Shown here one piece after another: positions 44,571 through 55,099 of a stretch of 64,000 bases of DNA. Position 1 is the stretch's first letter; the number at the start of each line of letters is the position of its first letter. The translations under genes were made by a program, and so were the position numbers. The notes under the pieces were generated by a model. The model was not told the DNA's origin and made no database searches. It saw only the letters and a program-made list of their open reading frames with translations. The stretch comes from Colocasia esculenta (lineage: Eukaryota; Streptophyta; Magnoliopsida; Alismatales; Araceae): positions 68,640,015 through 68,704,014 of the forward strand of contig CM024756.1 in NCBI GenBank assembly GCA_014218235.1, in the 5' to 3' direction.

Positions 44571-45836
44571 TGTTGGATTTTCATGTGCTTAAATGTTTTT
44601 GATGATGTGAACTTAATGAATGTTGCAATTAATGTGTGTACGATGACATATTTGATAAAGACATGAATGACATAACCAAGTGCAAAAAATGAACACATAT
44701 GTATTCAATATATCTCATTTAGAATGTTTTCTTATGTAGGTGTGGATGCATAGAAAACAAGTACCCAAAGTCAACCTCAAAAGATCTTGAAAAAGGCTTC
44801 AAGTTAACACCTGTTGACAGCCATGAAAGCCCTTGTTGACAGATGGACCATCCAAGAACATCAAAGCCACTAGAACAACAATTAGGACAGTAGCTATCGA
44901 CAGCAGCAAGTCGGCTGTCTACAAATCCAATCTTCCAGCAACTTGAAGTGTTCTAGAAACTAGAAATCACCAGTAGCTGTCGACAGCTATGAAGGGCTTG
45001 TCGACAGACGTTGTTTTGGAAAGATCTGATGGTCAGGATATGATCTATATTTGAGTGATTCTTTTAAGCACGACTCTCCATGTTTGGACACCCATATATG
45101 TAGATTATATGAAGCTAATCGCAGAAAGAAGCCACATACCAAAACCCTAAGCCAAAACTCAAGAGAAAAAGCTTCTCCTGTTGCTCTGCTTCAACCCTCC
45201 ATCTAGAGCTCAGAAGATCCATCTTCCGAGAGAAGTTAAAGATGGTTCTTCCACGGCTCAAGCTCTACATCATCTGGGGATCATCAAAGTGAAGCTTGGA
45301 GTTCTTCTGGACGACAACGACAAGAGTTCTACTTTGGGATTTGTTCTTTCATCTCAGAAATCCTGTCTTTTCATACTTCTCATACTGTGTGTGTGTGGTA
45401 GTGGATCAAGCGTCTCTTGTGCTTGATCTGCGTGTGTGGTGTTGTTCTGATTGCTTGTTTGCATCAGACAACATGGTGTGTGTGTTTGTAGTGATTGAAC
45501 TCGCTCATAAGAAGTCCTTCTGCGTGTGTGTGTGGATGGGGACGTAGGATACACAGTTGTGTACTCCGAACCACTTAAATCTTCGTGTCTTGTGGTTTGC
45601 TACATTTTCACGATGGATGATTGGTAGGCACATGATTCTACACATGCTAGATAGGTTGTTCCTGTTTTATTCACAACAAACACACACATCCTGGTTCAAA
45701 TTTAATTCAACTTTGTTTGAGATATTGATAAATCTGTGTCTCCATTGAAAAGAAGGTCATAATCTTTAATTGACAGTAATCTATTCAACCCCCCCCCCCT
45801 TCTAGATACCATAATAGATAATTCTGCGCATCTTTT
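44571..45836 (+). mobile_element. 5' LTR of Co-2
   Basis: Starts TGTTGGATTTTCATG, ends with TCTTTTA where the partner has TCTTTCA. TATA-like ATATATG is near 45093. Upstream of it are three GTCGAC word pairs, four of the six words mutated. A C-run at about 45789-45798 precedes the end. Confidence 0.92.
44813..45007. repeat. Three GTCGAC word pairs in Co-2 5' LTR
   Basis: Words at 44813/44835, 44896/44917 and 44979/45000: spacing 22, 21, 21, pairs exactly 83 bp apart. Two words are GTTGACAG, one ATCGACAG, one GTCTACAA, two intact GTCGACAG. Confidence 0.95.
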
Positions 45837-45850
45837 AATTGGTATCAGAG
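45837..45850 (+). promoter_or_regulatory. Primer binding site of Co-2
   Basis: TGGTATCAGAGC at 45840-45851, after a few linker bases behind the LTR; complementary to initiator tRNA-Met. Confidence 0.9.
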
Positions 45851-45911
45851 CAAGGTTTCTCTAGTTACTGCTTCTAAAGCTTGATCTTACGATCAGGAGA
45901 TTCTCGATCTC

Positions 45912-47040
45912 ATGGAATCTAACAAGGGGTTTATGGCTGAGGGACATTCAGTGTCCAGGTCACCCTTCTTTGATGGCACTGACTATCCGTATTGGAAAAA
46001 TCATATGCAGGTTTTTCTAAGAGCTCAGAACTTTGAGCTGTGGAAGATTTTCAGCAAAGGAGCATACGTGCTGCCCGAGGATGAAGATACTTGGACAAAG
46101 GATCAAATTGCTAAGAGAACTCTCAATTGGAGTGCATTGAATATCATGCAGTGCGCAGTGCATCCCAAGGAGTACTCAAGAGTCTCCACGTGTTCTTTGG
46201 CAAAAGAAATGTGGACAAGCTTGAACTCATCTATGAAGGTACGTCTAAGGTAAGGGAAACCAAAGCAAGCATGCTAATATCTGAATATGAAATGTTTAAA
46301 ATGAAAAATGATGAAACCATATCAGATATGTTTGCAAGGTTCATGCTAATAATCAATGGGTTAAAAGGTCTTAAGAAAGAATAATCAGAAAGTGACTTAG
46401 TAGGAAGATACTTCGGTCACTTCCATCCTCTGGAATACTAAGGCCACCGTCATTGAGGATTCTAAGGATCTTTTAAAAATAAAATTAGATGAGCTAATGG
46501 TTCTTTGATGACCTATGAAATAAATGTGATGAGCTAATGGTTCTTTGATGACCTATGAAATAAATGTAAAGAGGAAAAGAAATAGAAGAAAATCCAAGAA
46601 AGTCAATTGCTGTAAAAGCTTCCAACAAAAATTCTTCAAGTTCCAAAAGGATGTTCAACAGGACAGTGATGACAATGAACCATCTAGTGATAGTGAGAGT
46701 GATGTAATGGCCATTCTCACTAGACACTTCAAGAATTCTTAAGCTCAAAAGGAGAGGCTCAGGTAACTTCAAATCTGATCCAAAGAAGGATTTCTCAAAC
46801 AAATTTGATTCTAACAAAAAAATCTGACATTGTATGGTATGTGTGCAAGAAACAAGGGCACATGAGAGGAGAGTGCCGGAGCTCAAGAAGAAATTGAAGA
46901 AGGAGAAATTCACCTTCAAGAATGCCAAAGCAATGTTGGCAACTTGGAGTGATGAAGACGAAGACGAGGATGCACAAGCAACCTCTAGAGATGCATAAAT
47001 TCAATACTTAATGGCAAGAAGTGATGACTCCACTGAGGTA
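45912..47040 (+). pseudogene. gag: Co-2 gag
   Basis: Starts MESNKGFMAEGHSVSRSPFF at 45912 and continues with DYPYWKNHMQVFLRAQ, the copia Gag N-terminus. The first frame ends at 46253; KVRETKASMLISEYEMFKM (46250 on) continues in another. A 35 bp stretch (GTGATGAGCTAATGG and on) is repeated in tandem at 46493-46567. The zinc knuckle at 46835-46876 reads WYVCKKQGHMRGEC: the first Cys is Trp, so it would not bind zinc normally. An acidic stretch WSDEDEDEDAQAT follows. Confidence 0.87.
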
Positions 47041-47637
47041 AATTCCTCTTTTGAAAACTACACTGTTGATGAATGGGAAAAAGCATACACTGTCTTATTT
47101 GAAAATTTATGAGTTCAAGTCTGAAAACAAAGCACTGAAAAAGAACATCAACTCAATGTTCATAATACATCCAATGATGAACAAATTGCAATACTAAACA
47201 AAGAATTGAAATGATGAAAATTGATGAGGAAGCTCACAGTAAGGAAATGGACTACATAAAAGAAAAACTGCAAGAAAGTGTAAAAGAAAAAAAGAGCTTA
47301 ATTGATTCACTTGAAAGTCTTCAAAATGAATATTAAGAAATTAAGACAAGTTGGAACAAACTGAAAGAGAGTTAAAAGATAAAACTGAAGATCTTGCAAG
47401 ATTTGTTTAGGGAAACAAAATCTTGATGTGTTTGGTGGGCAAAAGTTATGTAACAAAGCATGGGCTTGGATACCTACCAGTAAAACAAAAGAAAATTGGA
47501 GAACTTTAATAACATCCTTTGTTGATTGTAGTCCAAGCACTAGTAAAAAAGTACCACCCATGAGCAAGAACATTCAAGCAAGGGTAAGCAACAGCAACCA
47601 AACAAAAGACTTCAGTTGTTCAAGCAGTAAGAAGTCT

Positions 47638-47667
47638 GTCGATAGACCTAAAGAGAGCTGACGACAG
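47638..47667. repeat. GTCGAC-type word pair inside Co-2 pol region
   Basis: GTCGATAG at 47638 and GACGACAG at 47660, spacing 22. It follows the rule of the LTR pairs although it lies in the former coding region between gag and protease. Confidence 0.6.
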
Positions 47668-47929
47668 GCCTGGAAATATGCTGCCAAGGACAGACATCCA
47701 GGCAACCAAAGGGTAAAGTACAAATGAATGTTCATTAATAAATAAAACAACTGTTTTGAGAAAATCTCCATCATGCAATGTGTGTAAGAAGTCTGGCCAT
47801 AATGGAAAAACTATACTGGAATAATCCAAATAATTGAAATGCAAGCATGTTTAGATTCCAAAGCATTTACTTTTTAGCATGAATGAAAAATTGAGACCAA
47901 AGTAATTTGGGTACCAAAACCTCTTGTTT

Positions 47930-49170
47930 GATCCATCTATGCAGGAATGTCTAGCAGCCCAAAATCAAAACAGATAGTACTTGGATAGTGGCTGCTTGAG
48001 GCATATGACAGGCGATCAGGGCAAATTTTGTCTGCTGGTGGAGAAAGACGGAGGTCAAGTTGTCTTTTGAGGTAACAATAAGGGCCAATTCATTGGCACA
48101 TGTAAGGTTGGTAAGTATGTCTCTAATTCAATAGACAATGTGTTGTTGGTTGATGGTCTTAATCACAACATGCTTAGCATAAGTCAACTGTGTGATAAAG
48201 GTCATAAAATTGTTTTTGAATCAAATGCATGCCAAATTGGTGATAAGAAATAGGAAGTCTTAAGTTTTCTGGAAAGAGAGTGAACAACATCTATCTAGTT
48301 GATTTAGATGAACCATAAAATAAAAATCTGTGTCTTGTAGCAAATAAGTAGGATGAGTTGACTTTGCGGCATCGTAGGCTTGGCCATGCGAGCTACAATG
48401 TCTTGCACAAGATCATGAGGCTAAAATTAGTAAGTGGACTCCCTGACATTTCTTTTAATAAAAATGAGAGTTTTTTGATGCATGTGCACAGGAAAACAAA
48501 CCAGAAAATCTTTCAAATCCAAAGCACCGGTAATTACTTCAAAACTTATGAACTGTTGCACATGGACCTTTTGGACCTACTAGAACTCTAAGTCTCAATG
48601 GCAAATGTTTTGGTTTTGTCATTGTAGATGCCTTTTTAGGTCACTTGGGTCAAATTCTTGGCTTACAAAATGAAGCACTTAAAGACTTTGAAGAATTCTT
48701 TAATAAGATTGAGCATGGAACGTTCATAAAATATGCTCAATCCGCATGATCATGGGGGAGATTTTGATAACAACTGCTTTTCTGACTTTTGCAGGCTCCA
48801 CGGGATAGATCACTAGTTCTCCTCTCCAAGGACTCTGGAACAAAATGACATGGTGGAGAGAAAAGAACAGGACATTGGTGGAAATGGCTCGCACTCTTCT
48901 GGTCGAAGGCCAACTTTTAAGGAGCTTTTAGGCAGAAGCGGTGAACACTTCATGTTATATTCTCAAACAGAGCCATGGTAAGACCTGTGATGAAGAAAAC
49001 ACCCCTATGAACTGTTAAAAGGTAAGAGACCCAGTATTGGGTATTTATGGTCTTTTACTCCAAAGTGTTTATACATAACAATGATAAAGTTGATTTAGAC
49101 AAGTTTGAAGCCAAAAGTGATCCGTATATTTCTGGGATACTCATAACACTCTAGAGCATATAGAGTGTTT
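47930..49170 (+). pseudogene. pol: Co-2 protease and integrase
   Basis: NVLLVDGLNHNMLSISQLCD (48139 on) is the conserved text after the protease. LRHRRLGHASYNVLHKIMRL (48361 on) is the GAG-pre-integrase zinc region. LLHMDLLD (48554 on) opens the integrase core and VERKNRTLVEMARTLL (48852 on) holds the glutamate region. Many stops and shifts; the stretch between about 48600 and 48800 is especially damaged. Confidence 0.82.
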
Positions 49171-49489
49171 AATAATAAAAATTGAACTGTGGAAGAAACT
49201 CCACATGTGTTTTTGATGAGTATCATGCCAATACTAACAATTCAAATTTACACATGTATGATGATGGAGATGAAGGATCAATACTTGGGAAACAACATGA
49301 GAAAATCAAAGGAAATCCTCAAGTAAAAATAAAAACTAACAACGCATATTTCGCAGGTATGATGATGATGATGAAGGGATATTCTTCAGAAAACAAGATG
49401 ATGGAAATCCTCAAGAAGATGATCCTTAACAGGAAGATACTCAAGATGAAAATCCTCAAGATCACCCTCCTGAAGAACAAGTCATGCAA

Positions 49490-51211
49490 GACCCAATTCC
49501 TCATATCCAAGATCAACTAGGTCCTTCAACAATCACAAATGTCAGGTACTCAAAAGACCACCCACTTGATAATGTAATTGGATATGTAAATGATAAAGTT
49601 CAAACTAGGTCTCAAGTTAGACAAATAGTTGAACAAGATCATTTAGCTTTTGTCTCTCAAGTGGAACCTAAAAATGTTGAAGAGGCACTAAAAGAGAATT
49701 CGTGGATAGATGTCATGCATGAGGAACTAGGTCATTTGAAGGAAATAATGTCTGGAGTTTAGTTCCTAGAACCCCTGAAATTATTGTCATTGGTACAAGA
49801 TGGGTGTTTAGGAATAAACTAAATGAAGAGGGTAAAGTGGTGAGAAACAAAGCTAGACTGGTAGCGAAAGGATATAACCAAGAATTTGGGATAGACTTTG
49901 AAGAGTCCTTTGCACTTGTAGCTAGGCTTGAAGCAGTTAGAATTTGTTAGCATATGCATGTTCAAACAAGTTCAAACTTTTTCAAATGGATGTTTAAACT
50001 ACTTTCTTGAATGGCTACATCAACAAAGAAGTTTATGTTTCTCAACCACCAGGATTTGAGGATAATAAAAAACCTAATCATGTTTATAAGTTGTACAAAG
50101 CTCTTTACGGTTGAAGCAGGCACCTCGAGCTTGGTACGATAGGTTAAGCAACTTCTTGGTGAGTAAAAACTACTCAAGAGGTAAAGTGGACCAAACTCTC
50201 TTCACTAAACATGTTCGCAATCACATTATTGTTGTTCAAGCTTATGTGGACAACATCATCTTTGGTTACACTAAATCATCACTGTGTGAAGAGTTCTCTA
50301 AACACATGCACAGTGAATTTGAGATGAGTCTAATGGGGGAGCTTCAATTCTTTCTTGGCTTGTAGGTAAAGCAACATGAAGACGGCTTCTTCATTAATCA
50401 AGAAAAATATGTAAGGAGCTTCTCAAAAGATTTCATTTTGAACAAGCCAAACCTGCCTCAACCCCAATGAGCACAAGCATCAAACTAGAAAATGATGAGA
50501 AAGGTAAACTGGTAGATGCAAAGCATTCCGAGGTATGATTGGCTCTCTCCTTATCTTACTGTAAGTAGGTCAGAAATACAGTTCAGCGTTTGCATTTGTG
50601 CTAGATACCAATCCAGTCCAAAGGAAAGCCACTTGGTTGCAGTCAAAAGGATTTTTCGATATCTCTCAGGTACACAAGAATTGGGTTTATGGTATCCAGC
50701 AGGTAGTAATTTTAACTTGATTTCATATTCTGATGCTGACTATGCTGGATGCAAAATTGATAGAAAAAACACTAGTCGGTACTGTCAATTCCTTAGTGGT
50801 TGCATGGTTTCGTGGGCATCCAAGAAGCAACACTCGGTCACACTCTCCACTGCATATGCAGAATATGTTGCTGCAAGGAGTTGTTCGGCACAAGTGTTGT
50901 GGGTCAAAAGTCAATTGTGTGACTATAATATTGATATTGGATGCACACCAATCCTATGTGACAACACTAGTGCCATCAACCTTTCAAAAAACTCAATCCA
51001 ACACTCAAGGACAAAACACATAGAAATAAGACATCATTTTTTGAGAGATGAGGTAGCCAACAAGTCCTTGGAGCTTAGCTTCATACCCACTGACAAGCAA
51101 CTGAGTGACATCTTCACCAAACCTTTTCAGAAGATAGGTTCACATCCCAAAGAAGAGAATTGGTCTTATGCAAAATTCCATGAAACCAATACTAAATTGA
51201 CAGGTAAATAA
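49490..51211 (+). pseudogene. pol: Co-2 reverse transcriptase and RNase H
   Basis: RT is in pieces from EEALKENSWIDVMHEELGHL (49680 on) through GVFRNKLNEEGKVVRNKARL (49803 on) to QAPRAWYDRLSNFLVSKNYS (50114 on). The catalytic motif at 50243-50254 reads Tyr-Val-Asp-Asn instead of Tyr-Val-Asp-Asp, expected to kill polymerisation. RNase H (50516-51211) is the longest intact frame in the window, 231 codons: SSPKESHLVAVKRIFRYLSG, YSDADYAGCKIDRK, STAYAEYVAA, RTKHIEIRHHFLRD, DIFTKPF. A stop at 50363 separates RT and RNase H. Confidence 0.93.
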
Positions 51212-52626
51212 TCTTTGTGTGGAGTGACTATGAGGTATATCAAATGGTGATATGTGAAAGAACAAGTTAAGCTGTTCGGAAAACTATCATTATGCATGAG
51301 GAAACATCCTCCGCCAAGTATCTATAGTCTTCTCTTACATGAACGCCATTCACTTCACAATAGGTATTCAGTGTTCTTCAATTTTGTCATATACATCTCC
51401 TCAAATAATGAATCTTTGGTGCTCATATGTTTATGGATGTTGTTTTGTGTGCAAATGTTGTGTATGATTGTGCATCTCTTTGTTTGTTTAGCTTGAATGG
51501 TGAGTCAACACATGCACACACTATGGGGGAGCAAGGTAAGCTAGGTGAGTGAAGTTGCTAAGGGACACCCTCATCTTCCATGTATTTAAATCCCTTACTC
51601 ATTGGGTGCAATTTTTTCACTTATCAAAGCTTCAACACTGATTTCCAAGTGCCTGTCGGCAACCACCATCCCACTGTCGACAGCCAAGCCTTCCAGAACA
51701 CATATTCTGAAAAATTCAGTATCTGTCGATAGGCTCTCTCTATCTATCGACAAATACACTCTCCCAGAACCATCATTTCACACAAGCATTAGTCGACTGT
51801 CGACAGATCCCCCTCTGCCTGTCGACAGATGCCCTTTCCCAAAAATACTATTTCACTGAAATTCAGTACCTATCGACAGGCCAATCCCTGCTGCCGACAG
51901 ATACCCTCCTTATGTCCATCCCTCAATATTTCTCATCCTTTCTCAATGAGTATGTTCATTACCATTTATCATACTCACATAGTATCCAAGACATTAATTT
52001 ACTCTCAATGGTTTTGACATAATATTTTGTGCTTGGTTCTAGGTTTTGTGTTCTAGACAACATTGAGCAACTAAGTGAACTTAACTTAATTCAATTGAAA
52101 ACTCCTTTGTGTTGATCATGTATCTAAAAGATTGATAAGTAATATGGCTATTGAACTTAATGTTTCACATTGGCCTTTGACCTTAAATAACCATTGACCT
52201 TGACCGGTAAACAAATTAAAAAAAAGGGGGAGAAAAGCTACCATTTCAAAAATTAGAAGTAAGAAATCAAATGGGATAAAAGGCAAGGCAATGATGTTTA
52301 TTACTGAGTAACAGGGACATGGGCATCACAAATGTTTGTCTTCACGTCAAAAATTATTTCATTAACTCTGTGCAATGGTATGATGGTCACTCACACTGAG
52401 TAACTGGGTATGGGCATCTCAAATGTCTATCTTCACGTCAAAAGGTGTAAGTGAACCTAATTATCACTTTTCTCATGTTAATTGAATAAAAGAAAATCCC
52501 ACGTTGCATGAAATAGAGTGAAGTCTCCATTATCTTAACTTAAGGGAAAAGGTTGTCTATTGTCAATGGCTCATGTAGATGTTGTCTTCAATTACCAAAT
52601 GAACATCACCACTTAGACATATGATT
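51212..52626 (+). other. Co-2 3' region, non-coding, with GTCGAC pairs
   Basis: Between RNase H and the accessory ORF. I see no gene. 51655-51900 carries four GTCGAC-type pairs. The rest is AT-rich with a short direct repeat GTAACAGGGACATGGGCATC / GTAACTGGGTATGGGCATC (52308 and 52401 on). Confidence 0.7.
51655..51900. repeat. Four GTCGAC word pairs in Co-2 internal region
   Basis: Words at 51655/51676, 51725/51746, 51799/51821 and 51872/51893: spacing 21, 21, 22, 21; pairs 70, 74 and 73 apart. Several words have decayed to GTCGGC, GTCGAT, ATCGAC or GCCGAC. Between pairs TTCAGTAT/TTCAGTAC precedes the next word. Confidence 0.93.
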
Positions 52627-53588
52627 TTCTTCAATGGTTTCATTCAACGGGATTATCCTTCTTTCATTTGCATTGTGAAAAGTTCTCTAAATGCCATAAC
52701 TTAAGATTCCCAAAGTACTATCTCTTGACCATGTAGAATTTTTTATGCGTCTTCATACTAGTGACTATGACACTTAGTAGTGAGTATAAACCTTCTCTCA
52801 TCCTTAGAATCACAAGTGCATGCTCATTTCCATCAAAATCCTTTGAAAAATCAGTTCTGGCATATAGCTGCTCTGCAGCTGTCGACAACTGCAAGTCTAC
52901 TGTCGACAGCCGGCGGCCCAGGGCGGTTAGAAGCCCAAATAGCACGCTTAGGCCGGATTTGTGGGGCCCTAACCTTTCAACTTCAAACCCAAACTCTTTA
53001 AAAGAGCACCCACGTCTTCTAAACCCTTCCTTTCTTCTACAAACCCTTTCCTCTCCTCCTCCACCCTAACCTTTTGTCCAGGGCGCCAACCCCAGGTTCC
53101 CCTCTTGATTCTTCTCCTTTTCCCGTTGTCTCCTTCTCTTCTCCGTTCTCTACTACTCCATGGCTCCTCCAACAAAACGCCTTGCTGCTCGTCGGCGTCC
53201 CATCTCGCCAGATGTTGGAGAAGGCTTTTTGTAATTCAAAGAGGTCAATGCCGTATGCTTGCCCTATCACTTCACTTCTTCTCTTCATTGGCATCCACAT
53301 TCATGATAGTGAACTTGCACCCTTAAATCCCGCAGTGCATTTGATCTTACTGCTGTACATCGGATGGGATACAAGTTTGTGGATGGGATAGTCACTAGGA
53401 TCCTCAAAGGTCAGGCACCTAATGTTGCGGAAGAGTCTGATGATGATGATGTTGATGATGATGGTGAAGACTCCCACGATGAGCCAATGGATGCTCAGGG
53501 AGATGATGAAGTTCTGAAGACCAAGATCCACATGCTCCAGCACTTTCCCTTTATGATTTTATCACTGATCAGATGTCTCAGTTGCACA
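52627..53588 (+). repeat. Copy A of ~965 bp duplicated stretch
   Basis: Almost identical to 53689-54653 beyond the N gap; differences are small indels and few substitutions (for example CGCTTAGG against CGCATTTAGG). Includes a GTCGAC pair at 52881/52902 and the accessory-ORF start at 53160. It ends exactly at the gap, so it is most likely an unmerged overlap of contig ends. Confidence 0.93.
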
Positions 53589-53688
53589 NNNNNNNNNNNN
53601 NNNNNNNNNNNNNNNNNNNNNNNNNNNNNNNNNNNNNNNNNNNNNNNNNNNNNNNNNNNNNNNNNNNNNNNNNNNNNNNNNNNNNNNN
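53589..53688. other. Assembly gap, 100 N
   Basis: Nominal 100 N between two copies of the same stretch. The real gap may be negative (overlap). Confidence 0.99.
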
Positions 53689-54653
53689 TTCTTCAATGGT
53701 TTCATTCAACGGGATTATCCTTCTTTCATTTGCATTTGTGAAAAGTTCTCTAAATGCCATAACTTAAGATTCCCAAAGTACTATCTCTTGACCATGTAGA
53801 ATTTTTTATGCGTCTTCATACTAGTGACTATGACACTTAGTAGTGAGTATAAAACCTTCTCATCATCCTTAGAATCACAAGTGCATGCTCATTTCCATCA
53901 AAATCCTTTGAAAAATCAGTTCTGGCATATAGCTGCTCTGCAGCTGTCGACAACTGCAAGTCTACTGTCGACAGCCGGCGGCCCAGGGCGGTTTAGAAGC
54001 CCAAATAGCACGCATTTAGGCCGGATTTGTGGGGCCCTAACCTTTCAACTTCAAACCCAAACTCTTTAAAAGAGCACCCACGTCTTCTAAACCCTTCCTT
54101 TTCTTCTACAAACCCTTTCCTCTCCTCCTCCACCCAACCTTTTTGTCCAGGGCGCCAACCCCAGGTTCCCCTCTTGATTCTTCTCCTTCTTCCCGTTGTC
54201 TCCTTCTCTTCTCCGTCTCTACTACTCCATGGCTCCTCCAACCAAACGCCTTGCTGCTCGTCGGCGTCCCCTCGCCAGATGTTGGAGAAGGCTTTTTGTA
54301 ATTCAAAGAGGTCAATGCCGTATGCTTGCCCTATCACTCAACTCTTCTCTTCATTGGCATCCACATTCATGATAGTGAACTTGTCACCTTAAATCCCGCA
54401 GTGCATTTGATCTTACTGCTGTACATCGGATGGGATACAAGTTTGTGGATGGGATAGTCACTAGGATCCTCAAAGGTCAGGCACCTAAGTTGCGGAAGAG
54501 TCTGATGATGATGATGTTGATGATGATGGTGAAGACTCCCACGATGAGCCAATGGATGCTCAGGGAGATGATGAAGTTCTGAAGACCAAGATCCACATGC
54601 TCCAGCACTTTCCCTTTATGATTTTATCACTGATCAGATGTCTCAGTTGCACA
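53689..54653 (+). repeat. Copy B of ~965 bp duplicated stretch
   Basis: Begins right after the N run at the base matching 52627 and runs past the point where copy A ends (54653), continuing into unique sequence. It has a GTCGAC pair at 53946/53967. Confidence 0.93.
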
Positions 54654-54823
54654 ATCAAATCACTACGGGCTTTGAACATCTCAATGCTCATCTTGATCAT
54701 GTTGACACACGGATGGATGCACTGGCCGACACTCAAGTGGCAATGCAGCATCGGCTGACCAGGCTCTCTACAGAGTTTCGGGAGTTTCGTCATCCCATTA
54801 CTCCTGGGAATGACGATGCTTAG
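54229..54823 (+). pseudogene. Co-2 accessory ORF remnant (copy A starts at 53160)
   Basis: Starts MAPPTKRLAARRRP, a basic start often seen in extra ORFs of plant copia elements, then changes frame. VHRMGYKFVDGIVTRILKGQ (54421 on) leads to an acidic stretch with a run of Asp and Glu, then a coiled-coil-like C-terminus: QLHNQITTGFEHLNAHLDHV and DTRMDALADTQVAMQHRLTR, stop at 54823. At under 200 codons it is short for such ORFs, so a large middle part seems deleted. Function unknown; I see no signal peptide or membrane segment, so an envelope role has no support here. Confidence 0.6.
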
Positions 54824-55084
54824 AGAGTCTAGTCTCTTGTTTCTCGTTATAGCATTGGGTCTTGGTCACATAGTCTATCGAGTCAGTCATGTACTTTTCC
54901 TTCTTTTTCTTTTTCCTTATGTCATGCAAGGGAACTCTTTTGTAACTGAGTGTATTGAATGATCAATGAATGAAGTCTCAGTTATTTTTGCTTACTCCTG
55001 ATCTATGTGTGCATAAATTGCCTTTTTGAATGTTGTCAAAAGGGGAGAAACATTAATGTGCATCAATTGAAATTTTGTCATCAT
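54824..55084 (+). other. Co-2 3' untranslated stretch
   Basis: Between the accessory ORF and the polypurine tract; T-rich with AAAAGGGGAGAAA at 55039, a weaker second polypurine-like tract. No gene. Confidence 0.7.
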
Positions 55085-55099
55085 CAAAAAGGGGGAGAA
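55085..55099 (+). promoter_or_regulatory. Polypurine tract of Co-2
   Basis: AAAAAGGGGGAGAA directly before the LTR start TGCTGGG. Confidence 0.9.
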
